A stretch of 64,000 nucleotides of DNA from Talinum fruticosum (lineage: Eukaryota; Streptophyta; Magnoliopsida; Caryophyllales; Talinaceae). Made by a program: the position numbers and the translations under genes. The stretch lies in the NCBI GenBank assembly GCA_021018815.1, contig JAITYX010000085.1, forward strand, positions 434,001 to 498,000. Reading direction: 5' to 3'. The first letter of the stretch is position 1, and every line of letters starts with the position of its first letter. Under the pieces are notes generated by a model, which searched no databases, had not been told where the DNA came from, and saw only the letters and a program-made list of their open reading frames with translations. Shown here one piece after another: positions 22,420 through 33,552 of the stretch.

Positions 22420-23560
22420 CCACAGGACATTACCGTGACAAATTTTGCATTTCTAGCTTACAAAGTCACTACTTTACCTCCACAAAGGATGTTCCATTAG
22501 AGAGAGACATTTATCGAGAAATTTGGCACTTTTAGCGTACGTAAGCTAAAAGGTGATGCTTTTACCTCCACAAAGGCATGTTCCTTCAAAGATAGACGTT
22601 TATTGTCAAATTTTGCAACTTTCGCCTATCGGATCTAAAAAGTTGCGCTTTCATCTCCATAAAGGGATGTTACGTAACGAGATAGACATTCATCAACATA
22701 TTTCGCACTTTATCCTAGGGGGCCTAAAATGTTGTACTTCTCCCTCTACTAAGGGATCTTCCCTCGGAGAGACATTTTGTTGACAAATTTCGCACTTTAA
22801 CCTCCATAAAGAGATGTTCCATATGAGATAGTCATACACCTGCTAAATTTGCACTTTCAAGCCTAGGGAGCTAAAAAATCGCATAAAGACCTTAATGCCA
22901 CTGCCATGGGAAAATTTGCACTCTTCGTTGTAAGTTAGGAGGTCACGATCTCTCCGAGTATCATATACTTTCAAGCTTATGGGAGTTGAAAAGTAGCACA
23001 AAGATCCAAAACCCACTATTGTGTGCAAATTCCCAGTCTCGCCTAGAGGTTAAAAGGTTGCGCTCTCTGTGGGATGTTCCTCAAATAAGCCTGGTTAGTT
23101 TTTTATATTTCCAATATGCAAATAGGGGGAGTCACAAGGACCTAAAAAGGCACTCGTTGTCTATAAATTTGCACTCCTAGTTGGAGGGCACATTCTCTCG
23201 TGGGATGTTCCGTATAATGAGAGTGATGCCTTTTCAAGTCTATAAGAGTTGAAAGATCACGTTAACTTCCAAACACCATTCGCTGTATGAAAAAATTTCA
23301 TTTTTTAGCCTATGGGAGCTAAAAGGTCACAAACTTTATATGATTTTTCCTATAAGCTAAACTTTGCACTATTAGCGCCGAGGGGCTTGGAGGTTGCAAT
23401 TTCTACACATCTTTGGCCTACAAAAGGCTACCAGGTCGCACTCGTTTACCTCCTCAAAGGAAAGTTCCTTTGGACAATACACTCGTGTAACACATTGTTA
23501 GGCCCAAGGGGCTATGAGGTCATACATGTCGGGATCTTTAGCCTACGTAAGCCCAAAAGG
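22420..23560 (+). repeat. Irregular tandem array, AAATTTGCACTTT family
   Basis: About eleven copies of a core AAATTTGCACTTT are followed by a GCCTANGG.GCTAAAAGGT block and, in several copies, by CCTCCANAAAGGGATGTTCC and GAGATAGACATTCAT. The spacing between cores varies from about 60 to 140 bp, so some sub-blocks are lost in some copies. The array lies downstream of the gypsy integrase, where Tat/Ogre elements are known to carry variable tandem repeats in their 3' untranslated region. Frames at 22553-23777 run through the repeats and are not genes. Confidence 0.75.
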
Positions 23561-25869
23561 TTATGCTATTATCTCTATAGAAACACTTGGAAAATTAGAA
23601 GATACAATAACACCAAGAAAAGAGACATGGGCTTGGGGTACTCAAAGAGCTTCTAACAAAACATGGATTCGCCATAAAACGAATGCAACAATTCACAAGA
23701 TTCTCTTCATATCACCCGATGGTCACCTAAGCCTCCTAATGGTGAAGAAGGTGAGCCACTACAAGCGCTTTATCTAGGAATCCATCGTTCCCTATTCACA
23801 ATGCTCGATGGCCCTAAAAAATAGGAAAGGCCTATCATGAAAGAGCGAGATCATAAGCCCCAAACTCACAGAGAACGACATTGTGCAATCAAACATGAAG
23901 CATGATATTGTTTTCATATATTAAGCACTCTATCAAGGCTTGTTATAAGTCAAAATCCGAACACAAAAACCTTTCGCATCTTAGCAATCCATTTGAATTC
24001 GAACAATTAGGCACACGACAAGCAGTGCTCGAGATTGATATTCAGGGGACCTTAATAATTAGCCATGGATATTTCTCAAAGTGGAAAGTATAGGAGGGAA
24101 ATTGTGATGGATTTTCCCCTTCCAAGTTATGCCTCTATTTATAGACAAATAGGATAACGTATTCCATCCTAAAACACATAAAAGCATATCGGTCAATTGG
24201 CTACTTGATGAAGAAAGAGTACAACCTGAAGGATTGCTCTCTACATCGACTTGACAATTCATACTTAAGAAAGTATGCATTGTATAACCGCACATTGATT
24301 GGTGTAACAAGTCATGGAGCTTTTTTTGGAATAAAACAAGAATCAAGATCATAGCCTCGGGAGGCCGTAACGACGCTATTCCACATTTTATTTACTCATC
24401 TTGAGACACATTTAGATGAAATATGAAGGGCTAAATGACGTAGAAATTTCCCTAGAACGTGCAAGTTAATTAGCTACGTCACATGAAACTTATCATAATC
24501 AACAAACTCAATGCAACACAAGTCAAATCCCTCAATCAAATGACGTAAAGTAAGGCCTAGCCCACTAGGGCTAAGGTTTGACATCCGATTGTGGTAAATT
24601 ACTATTTCACCCCTTATTTATCTCGCCTATAAATGGCAATATATCAACGCACAAATCCTTTCGTGGTAGAACTACTTAATCATCACGTAAGTACACTTAT
24701 CACTTGTTTGTACTCAAAAGAAAGGAATTAAATATTACTACTTTGGTGGACCAATAGAAATACAAAAACCCCCTCCATGTTTCCCTAGAAAGATCAAATC
24801 ATTCTCGTCAATCTTGAAGACGTTCCATACTCATCTCATATTCGATCCCCGACTTGAGCTCAAATGGGTATTATCTAGGATCCACCTTTGGGGTTCACCT
24901 TTTGGAAGAATTGGAGCTCACCGTAGAAAGAGTTTGGAAGATCCGAGTTCAACCGTTGGAAGGAGTGATGTATGTTATCTCCAACTTATCATCCTCAAAG
25001 GTTTCTTTAAAAATAAGTAGCATCCAAACTTTGTCATTAATATCTAATAATTGCAACATGGAAATAAATAATGATAATATGGATTCCTAAACTAGATAAA
25101 AGAGATGTCCTTTGTTTTTTTGTTGTTCAGCTTAATGTCTTAAGAATTAAACGTTTCAAAAGTACAACTACAATAAGCTAGTACCAAATAAAAGACAAAG
25201 GACTCTTGACAGACAATAAATACCACCCATTACCCAAATTACTATAACTCATGTGAATGAAATCATATTTTCTCACCATGCAGCTTAGAACAACAACAAT
25301 GCAACAAAACAATAGCCACAACTCATCAAAAGCAGTCAACAACATAAAACTAATCATCTCGCTTGTTTTATGGAGCATCTTTTGACGTTTGACGTTAGAT
25401 TAGATTAGTGTGTAATCCAAGCATGATGTCAAGGGAACATGCTCTCCTGATTAATTTGGGTGATTGGTGAATTCTTTTTGTGTCCTAATGTGGTATTGTT
25501 TTCTTTTGTATGTTGTTGAGGTGTTAATGAATTCTATCTTTCCTCTTAGGGCCTTGATTTTTTAACATTTTGATTTATCAACAAATAAAACAAAAGGAAG
25601 GAAAAACCATTAATACTAGAGGGCACTTTTAGTGTACTTAGTTTATAATGATGTCACCGACTCATTGTCAGCATCAATAAAAGAAATCATCTGTTAGTGT
25701 CGGTCCCGCTTTCACAAGCTCTAAAGAATTACAAATGTAAGCATTCTTATTCCTATAGAGTAGTGCAAATAAGCTTTAGCATATATCTAATGAATAAGTA
25801 ATAGTTAATTGAAAAATACCTCCATTTTTATCTCAAATAATAAAGAGATGCTTTATCACTAGAGGTTAA
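23561..25869. other. Non-coding region with two facing TATA motifs
   Basis: No protein-coding similarity is visible. A TATA box reads on the minus strand at 24135-24144 (CTATAAATAG) and another on the plus strand at 24628-24634 (TATAAAT). TGACGTAA-like words occur between them. An LTR (possibly the 3' LTR of the gypsy element) may be hidden here, but I cannot find both termini. The frame at 24814-25090 is unrecognised. Confidence 0.3.
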
Positions 25870-26081
25870 GGCCCTGTTTCATTTAGTTGTAAGGAGTTGT
25901 AAGGAGTTATAAGCAAAGTTGTAAGAAGTCTGTAGGGCGTTGTAAGTAGCTGTAACAGGAAGTGAGGAATTGTAAGCAACTGTAAGGAGATGTAAGATAG
26001 TTGTAAAGTTATTCATACAAGGTTGTAAGGAGTTGTAAGGAGCTGTAAGACTCGTAAGCTAAAGTTAAATGGAACATGACT
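25870..26081. mobile_element. PIF/Harbinger-type (Tourist-like) MITE
   Basis: The left end GGCCCTGTTTCATTTA and the inverted right end AGTCATGTTCCATTTA form terminal inverted repeats. TAA flanks both sides (25867-25869 and 26082-26084), the 3-bp TSD of PIF/Harbinger elements. The 212-bp body contains ten TGTAAG words, many in GTTGTAAGGAG units. It has no coding capacity. Confidence 0.7.
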
Positions 26082-26340
26082 TAAGTGGCTCATAGTGAGG
26101 TTAAATTATGTAAGATATTTTATGCTTCTATTGAAACAAACAAACTTGTTTTCATTCATGTATGAACAATAAACAAAACGGAGCCTATAATCTTGATATA
26201 TTATGTTAAGGCATATCACATAGTTGTATAAAATATGTCTTCACTCTAAGAACCATGACCTATGTTAAAGGAAGTTTGCGTTTCCCATAAATTTTGATTA
26301 GAAGGACGTGTGCTTACTAATAAATAAGGCTTTAATTTTC
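26082..26340. other. Non-coding AT-rich interval
   Basis: I see no gene, repeat or element end in this stretch. Confidence 0.4.
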
Positions 26341-26765
26341 TGGTTATTCGACTGGTGGTATTTGAAAATGTTTTATTTTCAAAAACATTTTAGAATTCTA
26401 GGGATAGGAACATAGAAAGGTCGCTTTTGAACAGCTTATAGTGCGACTCACTCGGGTCAAGCAACTCGGGGTGCTTGGACCAAGATTCGGGCCCAAGATG
26501 TACCTCACGAAGCCATGTTCGGCCATGTGAGGCATGTGGCCGGTCCTGGCCTTTTGATCCTGCAGTCTCGGTTAGAAGGCCTGGATTGTAGGTCCGGTTC
26601 TATAACAGTTTTGATTTATGTAAAAACAAAGATTCTTATTAGAGTGAAAAAAAGCAATTAAAAAGGAGTCTCTAATTAATTTTGAATAAAAAGTAGCAAA
26701 ATAAGTCACTTTCTTAATTTTGAGCTTAAATTAAAGGGACAACTAGAGAGGCAAAAAAAAAAAAA
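26341..26765 (-). repeat. Tat-like LTR/leader fragment, minus orientation
   Basis: Read on the minus strand the block runs from a degraded GACTCC leader word through ACCTACAATCCAGG and GGCCAGGACCGGCC to GAATTCTAAAATG. The same word order occurs on the plus strand at 4495-4720. The sequence at 29690-30200 has the composition of the missing continuation, which suggests a later insertion in between. Confidence 0.45.
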
Positions 26766-29685
26766 AAAGTGATAAATGTTGTATTTGCATTCCATTTCAT
26801 GAGAGATTGCTTGTCATATTTTGGGATTTATATGTGTACATATGTACTTTATGCCCAGTTTATGCTTAACGCCTAATTTTGTGTTTTTGTATGTTTTTAG
26901 AGCTTCTTAGTGATTCACATTTGGTTTTTAGTCATATTTTTGTGCCAAACCTTTTTCGTCTCTACGTTTCTGAATTCCTTATGGAAGAGACTTCCAATGA
27001 CATATTAAAAGCTCGGTTATAATAAGAAACGGAAAAGATATGAGTTAGGAAGTAAGAAGTAACGGACACCTCTCGACTATTTTCTTATATCGTTCTCCAA
27101 ATTTATGCAACATGAATAATGATTAATGTATTAGAAACCAGACTTAAATAAATTTCAAACAAATCAAGAATCACACCATTTGGACATTGGACAACCAACT
27201 TGGCTCGTGTCGGTAGCAAGTAACACGACCAGTCTGTGTTTACTAGAACAGCCCGTGTCAATGACTTTTTGCATGGCTTTTCAATTGTCGTGGTTTGTTT
27301 CCTAGTTTATAATATATTAGGCGTGTTTCTACAGCCATCCCGTATCCATCCAACGCTTTATCCACCATTTAGTTAGGGTTAGATTAGATTATATAGAGTT
27401 GAGAGCAAGTCGAAGCGGGAGATTTTTCAAGGATTTTGAATTGGGTTTGCAACGACAATATAATCACGGCGTCATATGAGTAACGATCTTCCTTTGTCTT
27501 CTCTTTTATCATGTTATATTGATATATTGCAATTAAGATTTTAGTTTGGGATTATACAAGTATTTGTTAATTTCCTAAACTTGTGTTGATCTTTATTGGT
27601 ACTTTGGAATTATTAGCTTGTTTTATCTCGGTTTTGGAGTAATTATTTGCTTGTGATAAACTTGATCACTTTCTTGAATGATTTAGACATTAGATAAAGT
27701 AATGAAAGATGAAATTTAATGTTTGAATGTCAAGATTTGACTTGTTTATGGGAGATCTTGGGAAATAATTACCAATTAAGAAACCTAATTGGATAATCAT
27801 ATGCTTAATAAATTTATATTAATCAAGAATCCTTAGAAACAATAATGGGTTAGATTTAGCGTTAAACCTCTATTTTACGTATTTTTACCCCAATTCTAAC
27901 CATAAATTTCTCGATTTATTAAGAAAAGTATTTGGATAGGGTTATTGATTACTTTCTTTGACTAGATTGCCTTTAATTTGGTAAATTCTTATCTCTGTAG
28001 GGGATTTGGATTCTAATGATGGACATAAGAGACAATTTTATCAAAGTAGTAGTTGGGAACTTGTAGGATGGGCCAAGAAGTGAAGAATGAAGGTAAGAGG
28101 TCAAATGTCCAAGTCCGGAATTTAGTCCTATCATAGCCGGAGCTTCCGAAATCAAGAAAAGACTTAAAATGGCTTGACGACACTCGCTCAAATGATCATG
28201 TTACACTTCCTGCTTATTGACACTCCTACTCGTAGTTAAAGACACGACAAGTGTGAGTGGCTTAAGAATTTCCTTCCCAAACGGCCACCAGTATCATATG
28301 ACGATAGTTTGGCTCATGCTCGTAGGATTTTGGGAACCCTAAACATAACAGCAAAACAACTAGCCGTGTTGTTAAGTACTGGTAGTTTTGCTGAAAAAAT
28401 TTTAAGATACTTATTCAATACGACTAGTTGTGTTGTTTGGTGCGATAGTGTTGCTAGAGTTGTACGAAAATCATTTATTAGGGCTTCGCTTTGTTTAAAC
28501 ACGAACTAATTATGCAAGATTTTAGAATTTTTCATAGAGAAATTTTGATTGGCCACTCTTTTGATGTTCGAGAACTTATTGAAGATTGCTTTGAAGATTA
28601 TTAGCACTCTTAATTCCAATTTGACTATCTTCCCTTAGTCTTTAATTATTTATCTTCAAGTTTTATTCTTTATAATTTAATCATGTTTTCTTTTAGTTCC
28701 ATTGTTGTTTCAAACATTAATATGAGTAGCTAATTTTCCTTCTTAGGTTAGGGTTAGCTCGGATTATGCCTATGTTAATCATGAATTAGTTCAATCAACT
28801 TGTTTATGCATGATCGGTTGAGGTTTTACTTTGTTCACCTATTTCATAATTGAATGTTAAAGGAGAATTTGGTTGGTGCTTAATAAAGGTTTAGTTGAGT
28901 ATTAAAAAACACAATCTTGGGCAATTATAACTTAGTAAACTGTTAGGTGTTTATTACGAAAGTGATTAAATGCTTAATTGGATCCGAAGATTATTATCTA
29001 ATGATTCTATTATTATTAATTGTACGAGAGTGTTGGTTGATAATATAGAATCAGTTCTAATAGACCGAGAGGTATGGACGAATGGGTTCAATTGATAATT
29101 CGTTCATGCTAATTATGATTATATGAGTAAGTTGTGAAGAATTAATGATTGAAGAAGGATGACATAATCTAGTGGTTAATTCAGGTGTAAGTTTATCTTA
29201 CTTATTTATATCTCATTATTTTATCTTTAGAACTACTTGAATCGTCGTTTGTGTTTAACTTAGTTTGACTATAAGAGTGAAATTATATATATATATTTTT
29301 AGTTAGTAATTCCTTGAGGATACGACCCACACTTGTCGTGGCTAATTACATTAGCACCATGACCTTGCAATAAATACTATGATAACATTTACATATTTCA
29401 TTTTGCCTTAAAAGAGGGGCTTGATAATTTGATATTAGGTTTTAAAATAACCAATTAAAGAAAAAGTGATTGAATTGATAATTAGATGGGGAAATTACTT
29501 AATTTGCTTAATTCTTTGATCGGTTATCCATTACAGATTAGATAGTAATTTTTATTTACATTAATCTCAATTCTAAATTTCGATTTTCTTAACATATTTT
29601 GAATACTTGGGTATAACTCTCTATCCTTGCAATAATTACTATGATAACAACACTATATTGTGCGCTTCCGGGCTATTAAAAAGCT
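26766..29685 (+). repeat. Unclassified non-coding LTR-like sequence
   Basis: An A-run at about 26752-26768 is followed by T-rich sequence with words such as TTTATGC..AA and ATGTTTTTAGAG. Near 29.32 kb comes GAGGATACGACCC, a motif seen close to the end of many plant LTR or leader sequences. No RT, integrase or gag similarity was found, and the frame at 28309-28509 is unrecognised. The whole could be a non-autonomous LTR element (LARD-like). Family and exact ends are uncertain. Confidence 0.35.
29363..29649 (+). repeat. Direct repeat pair flanking a 237-bp segment
   Basis: CCTTGCAATAAATACTATGA and its next five bases (29363-29387) recur at 29625-29649 with one difference. The segment between them is AT-rich and non-coding. 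It may be a tandem duplication or an insertion with a long target duplication. Confidence 0.6.
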
Positions 29686-30264
29686 TAAAATTAAGAAAGA
29701 TTTTCAGAAAGGACTCCATTAACCTAAATCAATGTGCTCATGCTCAGGAGTGAAGGTACAAAATGAAAAGGGGTGCTAGTCATTTTTCCCATTTAAAAAA
29801 TGACCTCTACTAATTACAATGGGAAGTAAAAGTTGTGCTAAGAAAAACAAGCAAATAACATACGAAAGACAGAATTAAAGTAATTAAATCATGAGTAAAA
29901 CCAATAAAAGAAAGCAATAAATCTAAGTTATAACATAGGACGGGGCGGAAAATAAATGAAATTTCATCACATCCAAAACCACGATACGAAAATTAACATA
30001 ATAAAAAAAATAAAGAAACTCGGATGTCTAAATTTGTGCCCCTAGGTATACCCACTTGTAAGACTCGAAACTCGACTAAATTCTAGAAGAACAAAGGTAG
30101 TGAATGTGGTGCTTCAAAGGACAAATGAAGATTTTTGTGGAAAGGGTTTTAAAAGGGACAGAATGAGAATGCATATTGAGAAAGTGAAATGGAATTGAAA
30201 GTGAGGGAATTAAGCAAAACGAGGAGGAAATTAGGTTGAATTAGTGTATGACATGAGGGGAAAT
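29686..30264. other. Non-coding, probable Tat-like leader remnant (minus)
   Basis: No gene is seen. The composition and words such as GCTTAAAATTAAGAAAG resemble the end of the fragment at 26341-26765. The copia-1 element was inserted at the right edge (TSD GAGAT at 30265-30269). Confidence 0.35.
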
Positions 30265-30269
30265 GAGAT

Positions 30270-31715
30270 TGAAAATTCAGGTATAACTCTTTATCTCTTT
30301 AAAATTTTGAATTCAAGTCCTTATAACTCTATAAGAAGCTTATCTTTAACTTTTCAATACTTGTCCGACTTACTCATAAAGCATTTCTTGAGTAAAACAC
30401 TTATCTTTGGGTTTCGACTCATTCGGATGTAACTCCGAGAATTTTCGTGGTTGAATAATTTCACAGGCATAACTTATTCTAAGTTCTAACTTATTATAAT
30501 CACCGGAAAAGAACTATTGCGTTAATTCATCTCTCTTAGTCAAAATTATTAACTCGAAATTATTTATCTAACAAATTTGATGCAATGTGTCTATATAATT
30601 TTAATATCTCATTCATCTAAAAGATAGACACAAAATGGAATTATAACCTATTTAATATTAGACTCAGAAAATTCCATTTATTCGAGTTAAGGATAATTAA
30701 GTGCTTAATTATCTAAACTAACTTTTACCCTTGCCTAATCTTAGAGCAAAGTATTTTTATATTTTGAGTACCATTTTGATTTGGTTTTACAAGTTGATTA
30801 AAGTAAATTTAATCTCATTTTGAAAAGCAAAAGCAATCGACTTCTAACCGTTGAACACCAGTGAGACGTAAAAGTCACTCGTTTCGGGACAGAGCTTAGG
30901 CACTCGTGTCGGGGTTGTTTGTTTCCATTTCTTGTAAACTTCAACTTTGAGTCCAACGGTTATTTCCACCCCAGATTTCAGTCATAACTAGTGATTCGAG
31001 ACCACCTTTTGAGCCAAGGACCAAAGCATAATGTTCATATATGCAACAACTCCTTTTCCGAGGGACTCGGACCATCCGTTACAACGGCTAGTGAAGCTTC
31101 CTAGTCTAGAATTAGTCACAACAACTACTCTACCTTTCCGAGTATAAATAGAAGCCATCCTACAAGACTTGAAGATTGACAAACTCGCTAAACACTTATT
31201 CAAATCTTACTCTCTCAATCTTTTAGCTTTCAACTCAGTATTTAAGTCTGTCTTACTTTCCGAGTTGAAAAGAAGAAGTCTTATAATCACTCTTACTTAC
31301 TTTAATTCTTTGTAACATCCCTTGACTAAGCTGTAAGGGTTAACTCAACTTAGTTGTCCCTAACTCGTAAAAGTTATCTCAGTTAGGAAGTACTAAACGA
31401 GATAAGGGAATTTCTTTATTTAGGAAAATCTATATTGAATTATCTAAGGGAGAAATTTTGTAAGAGTCAATCCTTATATTTAGTGGATTCAAAATAGTGC
31501 ATTTGACTTGGTGTCTAGATTGACATTGACTCGTGGTTTTATACCCCGAAGGTTTTCTACATATTTTATGTGTTATGTCTTTCCGAGTTCATTATAGACT
31601 TAGAACTGTTTTTCGAGCTCATACTTTGTAGAAAAATTTCTTATTTCGCAAAATTTCCTTCTCACCCTATTCACCCCTCTCTAAGGTGATTCAGATTCTT
31701 AAGAGCAAACCTTCA
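30270..31715 (+). repeat. 5' LTR of copia-1
   Basis: This 1446-bp LTR starts TGAAAATTCAGGTATAACTC and ends CCTTCA just before the primer-binding site. It matches 39376-39961 joined to 53814-54657 in the same order. At about 30.89 kb it shows the uninterrupted site (AAAGTCACTCGTTTCG) into which the CACTA element went in the other LTR. Confidence 0.85.
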
Positions 31716-31717
31716 AT

Positions 31718-31729
31718 TGGTATAATAGC
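31718..31729 (+). other. Primer-binding site of copia-1 (tRNA-iMet type)
   Basis: TGGTATAATAGC matches the plant initiator-methionine tRNA primer-binding site TGGTATCAGAGC at 10 of 12 positions and lies two bases after the LTR end. Confidence 0.75.
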
Positions 31730-31773
31730 CAAGCCTTCTCAAAGTATCTAACAATCCAAGGTTTAAAGATCAT

Positions 31774-32757
31774 ATGGCTCTTAACTATGGAGAGTTCGAT
31801 GAAGGAAGATCTTTCATTAGACCAACCAAGTTCAAGAGATCAAACTTCGCTCACTAAAAGAAGATCATGGAGTGTTTCATCTAGGATTATGATGAAGATG
31901 TCTAGAACATCGTGTGCAATGGCAACTACATTCCTACCAAGAGAGAAAGCACTCATACAATACCCAAGGTGAAGTTTGAGTTCACGATTGAAGAAAATAA
32001 GAAATATAGAAAGAACTTCAAGGCAATGACCATACCAATGTGTGTAATTAACTCAGCAAAATACAATCGAGTATTTGCTTGTGATATTGCCAAAGAAGTC
32101 TATGACACACTAATTACTACTTATGAAGGTACCAGTCAAGTGAAGCAAGCCAAGATAAGTCGGTATCTCCGAAAGTATAAGATGTTCAAGATGGAGGTTC
32201 ATGAGAACATAACAAAGATTTATATTCGCTTCATTGAGATTATCAACAATATCAAGTCCCTTGAAAGAAAAATTTCTCATGAAGAAATTGTCGGAAAGAT
32301 TCTAAGGAGTCTACCAAAGAGAATATGGGGTCCCAAGGTGACAACTATTAAGGAAGCTCAAGACCTCTCTCAACTTAAGTGTGATGAGCTCATTAGAAAA
32401 TTACTCACCCATGAGTTGCATCTAGAGGAAGAAGAATCTGAGGTTAGCACCAAAAGAAACATTGCTCTCAAAGCCTCGGAAGAACCAGGTCCAAGTCCGA
32501 GCTCCTCAAATTCTAAAGAAGACCCCATGGCACTTCTAGCCCGAGGATTCAAGAAAATGATAAAATACAAAAAGTGGCAGAAGAAGCCTAAGCAAGAGTT
32601 TTACAAGGACATAAAAGGTAAATTCTCATCCTCTTCAAATTTGTCTTTAACTAAGAACTCTGGTTGTTTTAAGTGTGGCGATAAAGAGCACATATTCAAA
32701 AACTGTTCAAAGAGGAAGAAGGACAGAAAGAAGAAAAAGGCTTGCCACCTGGAGTGA
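31774..32757 (+). pseudogene. Copia-1 gag
   Basis: Gag forms the virus-like particle and packages the element RNA. The start ATG at 31774 (MALNYGEFDEGRSF) corresponds to the start in copia-2. Three in-frame stops occur within the first 50 codons, after which the frame is open from 31912 to 32757. That part holds the UBN2-type Gag core (FEFTIEENKKYRKNFKAM, YDTLITTYEGTSQVKQAK, ISRYLRKYKMFKM) and a CCHC knuckle, CFKCGDKEHIFKNC (about 32668-32709), followed by a lysine/arginine tail. The knuckle residues are all present. Confidence 0.85.
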
Positions 32758-33552
32758 TAATGAATCGGAAGAAGATGATGACACCGATGATGAATCAAAG
32801 TGTCTCATGGATCTATTAGACTCGAAGTTAGATCTAAGTCGGAAAGTGAAGCATCGGATACCGAGGAAACAGACCCTCAAGAGGTAATCAATTACTTTCT
32901 CAAATTCTTCAAGCATGATCTTGCTAGATATATTTTTACTTTGAAGGAGAAGTCCAATTCTAGATCTTCTAAATTTAAAGAGAAATTAAAGTCTCTTAGT
33001 GTTGAGAACAATTCTTTGAAAAACGATTTAGAAAAACCGAGATAAAACTCGAAGCTGCTTGAGACTAGTACTCAAGATAATGCGACTGAGTATGAGTGCC
33101 TCGTAAAAGAGAATGAGCAATTGAAAGAAAAGCTCAATGAGTCTCAAGGGTTGGTTTTAAAGCTTACTCAAGGTCAGAAAAACCTTGATGTATTACTTGG
33201 TTCTTAGTGTGTCTCTTTTCGAAAAGAAGGACTTGGTTACGGTTCTAAAGAGGAAGACAATTCCAACAAAAGTTTTTTCAAAGCTGATTCCGAACAATTA
33301 AGTTCAAAAATTCGAGCATGGTCCCGTTCATTCAAAAAGGAAAGGGACTGAGCCTGACAAGCTTTTATAAAAAGTCTTCTCAACCAGTTTATAAAAGAGA
33401 GGATTTCAAAAGAAAGAGACACAGAGTCGGTTCTCAAGAAAGAAGACTCGGAATCGGACCAAACCCAAAATCATTCAAATCTTGGTTCCCAAATGTGCTC
33501 TTCCTCGAAAAGGACCATAGTAAAGACAATTTCTGGGTTTGTAAGAGGAAGT
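32758..33552 (+). pseudogene. Copia-1 gag-pol linker, acidic/coiled-coil region
   Basis: Downstream of the knuckle the reading shifts frame into acidic sequence (SDNESEEDDDTDDESKCL, near 32750-32810) and then a long charged, heptad-like stretch rich in K, E, L and S up to about 33200. SIRE-type elements carry such a long linker before protease. Several stops and frame changes interrupt it. Confidence 0.6.

Noticed and set aside
25866..26084. piggyBac insertion because TTAA occurs on both sides
   Set aside because: Aligning the inverted repeats places the right end one base later, leaving TAA duplications and a GGCCCT-type end, which fit PIF/Harbinger better.
31912..32757. 281-aa ORF as a host gene
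   Set aside because: The UBN2 core, CCHC knuckle, primer-binding site upstream and pol downstream show it is copia gag.
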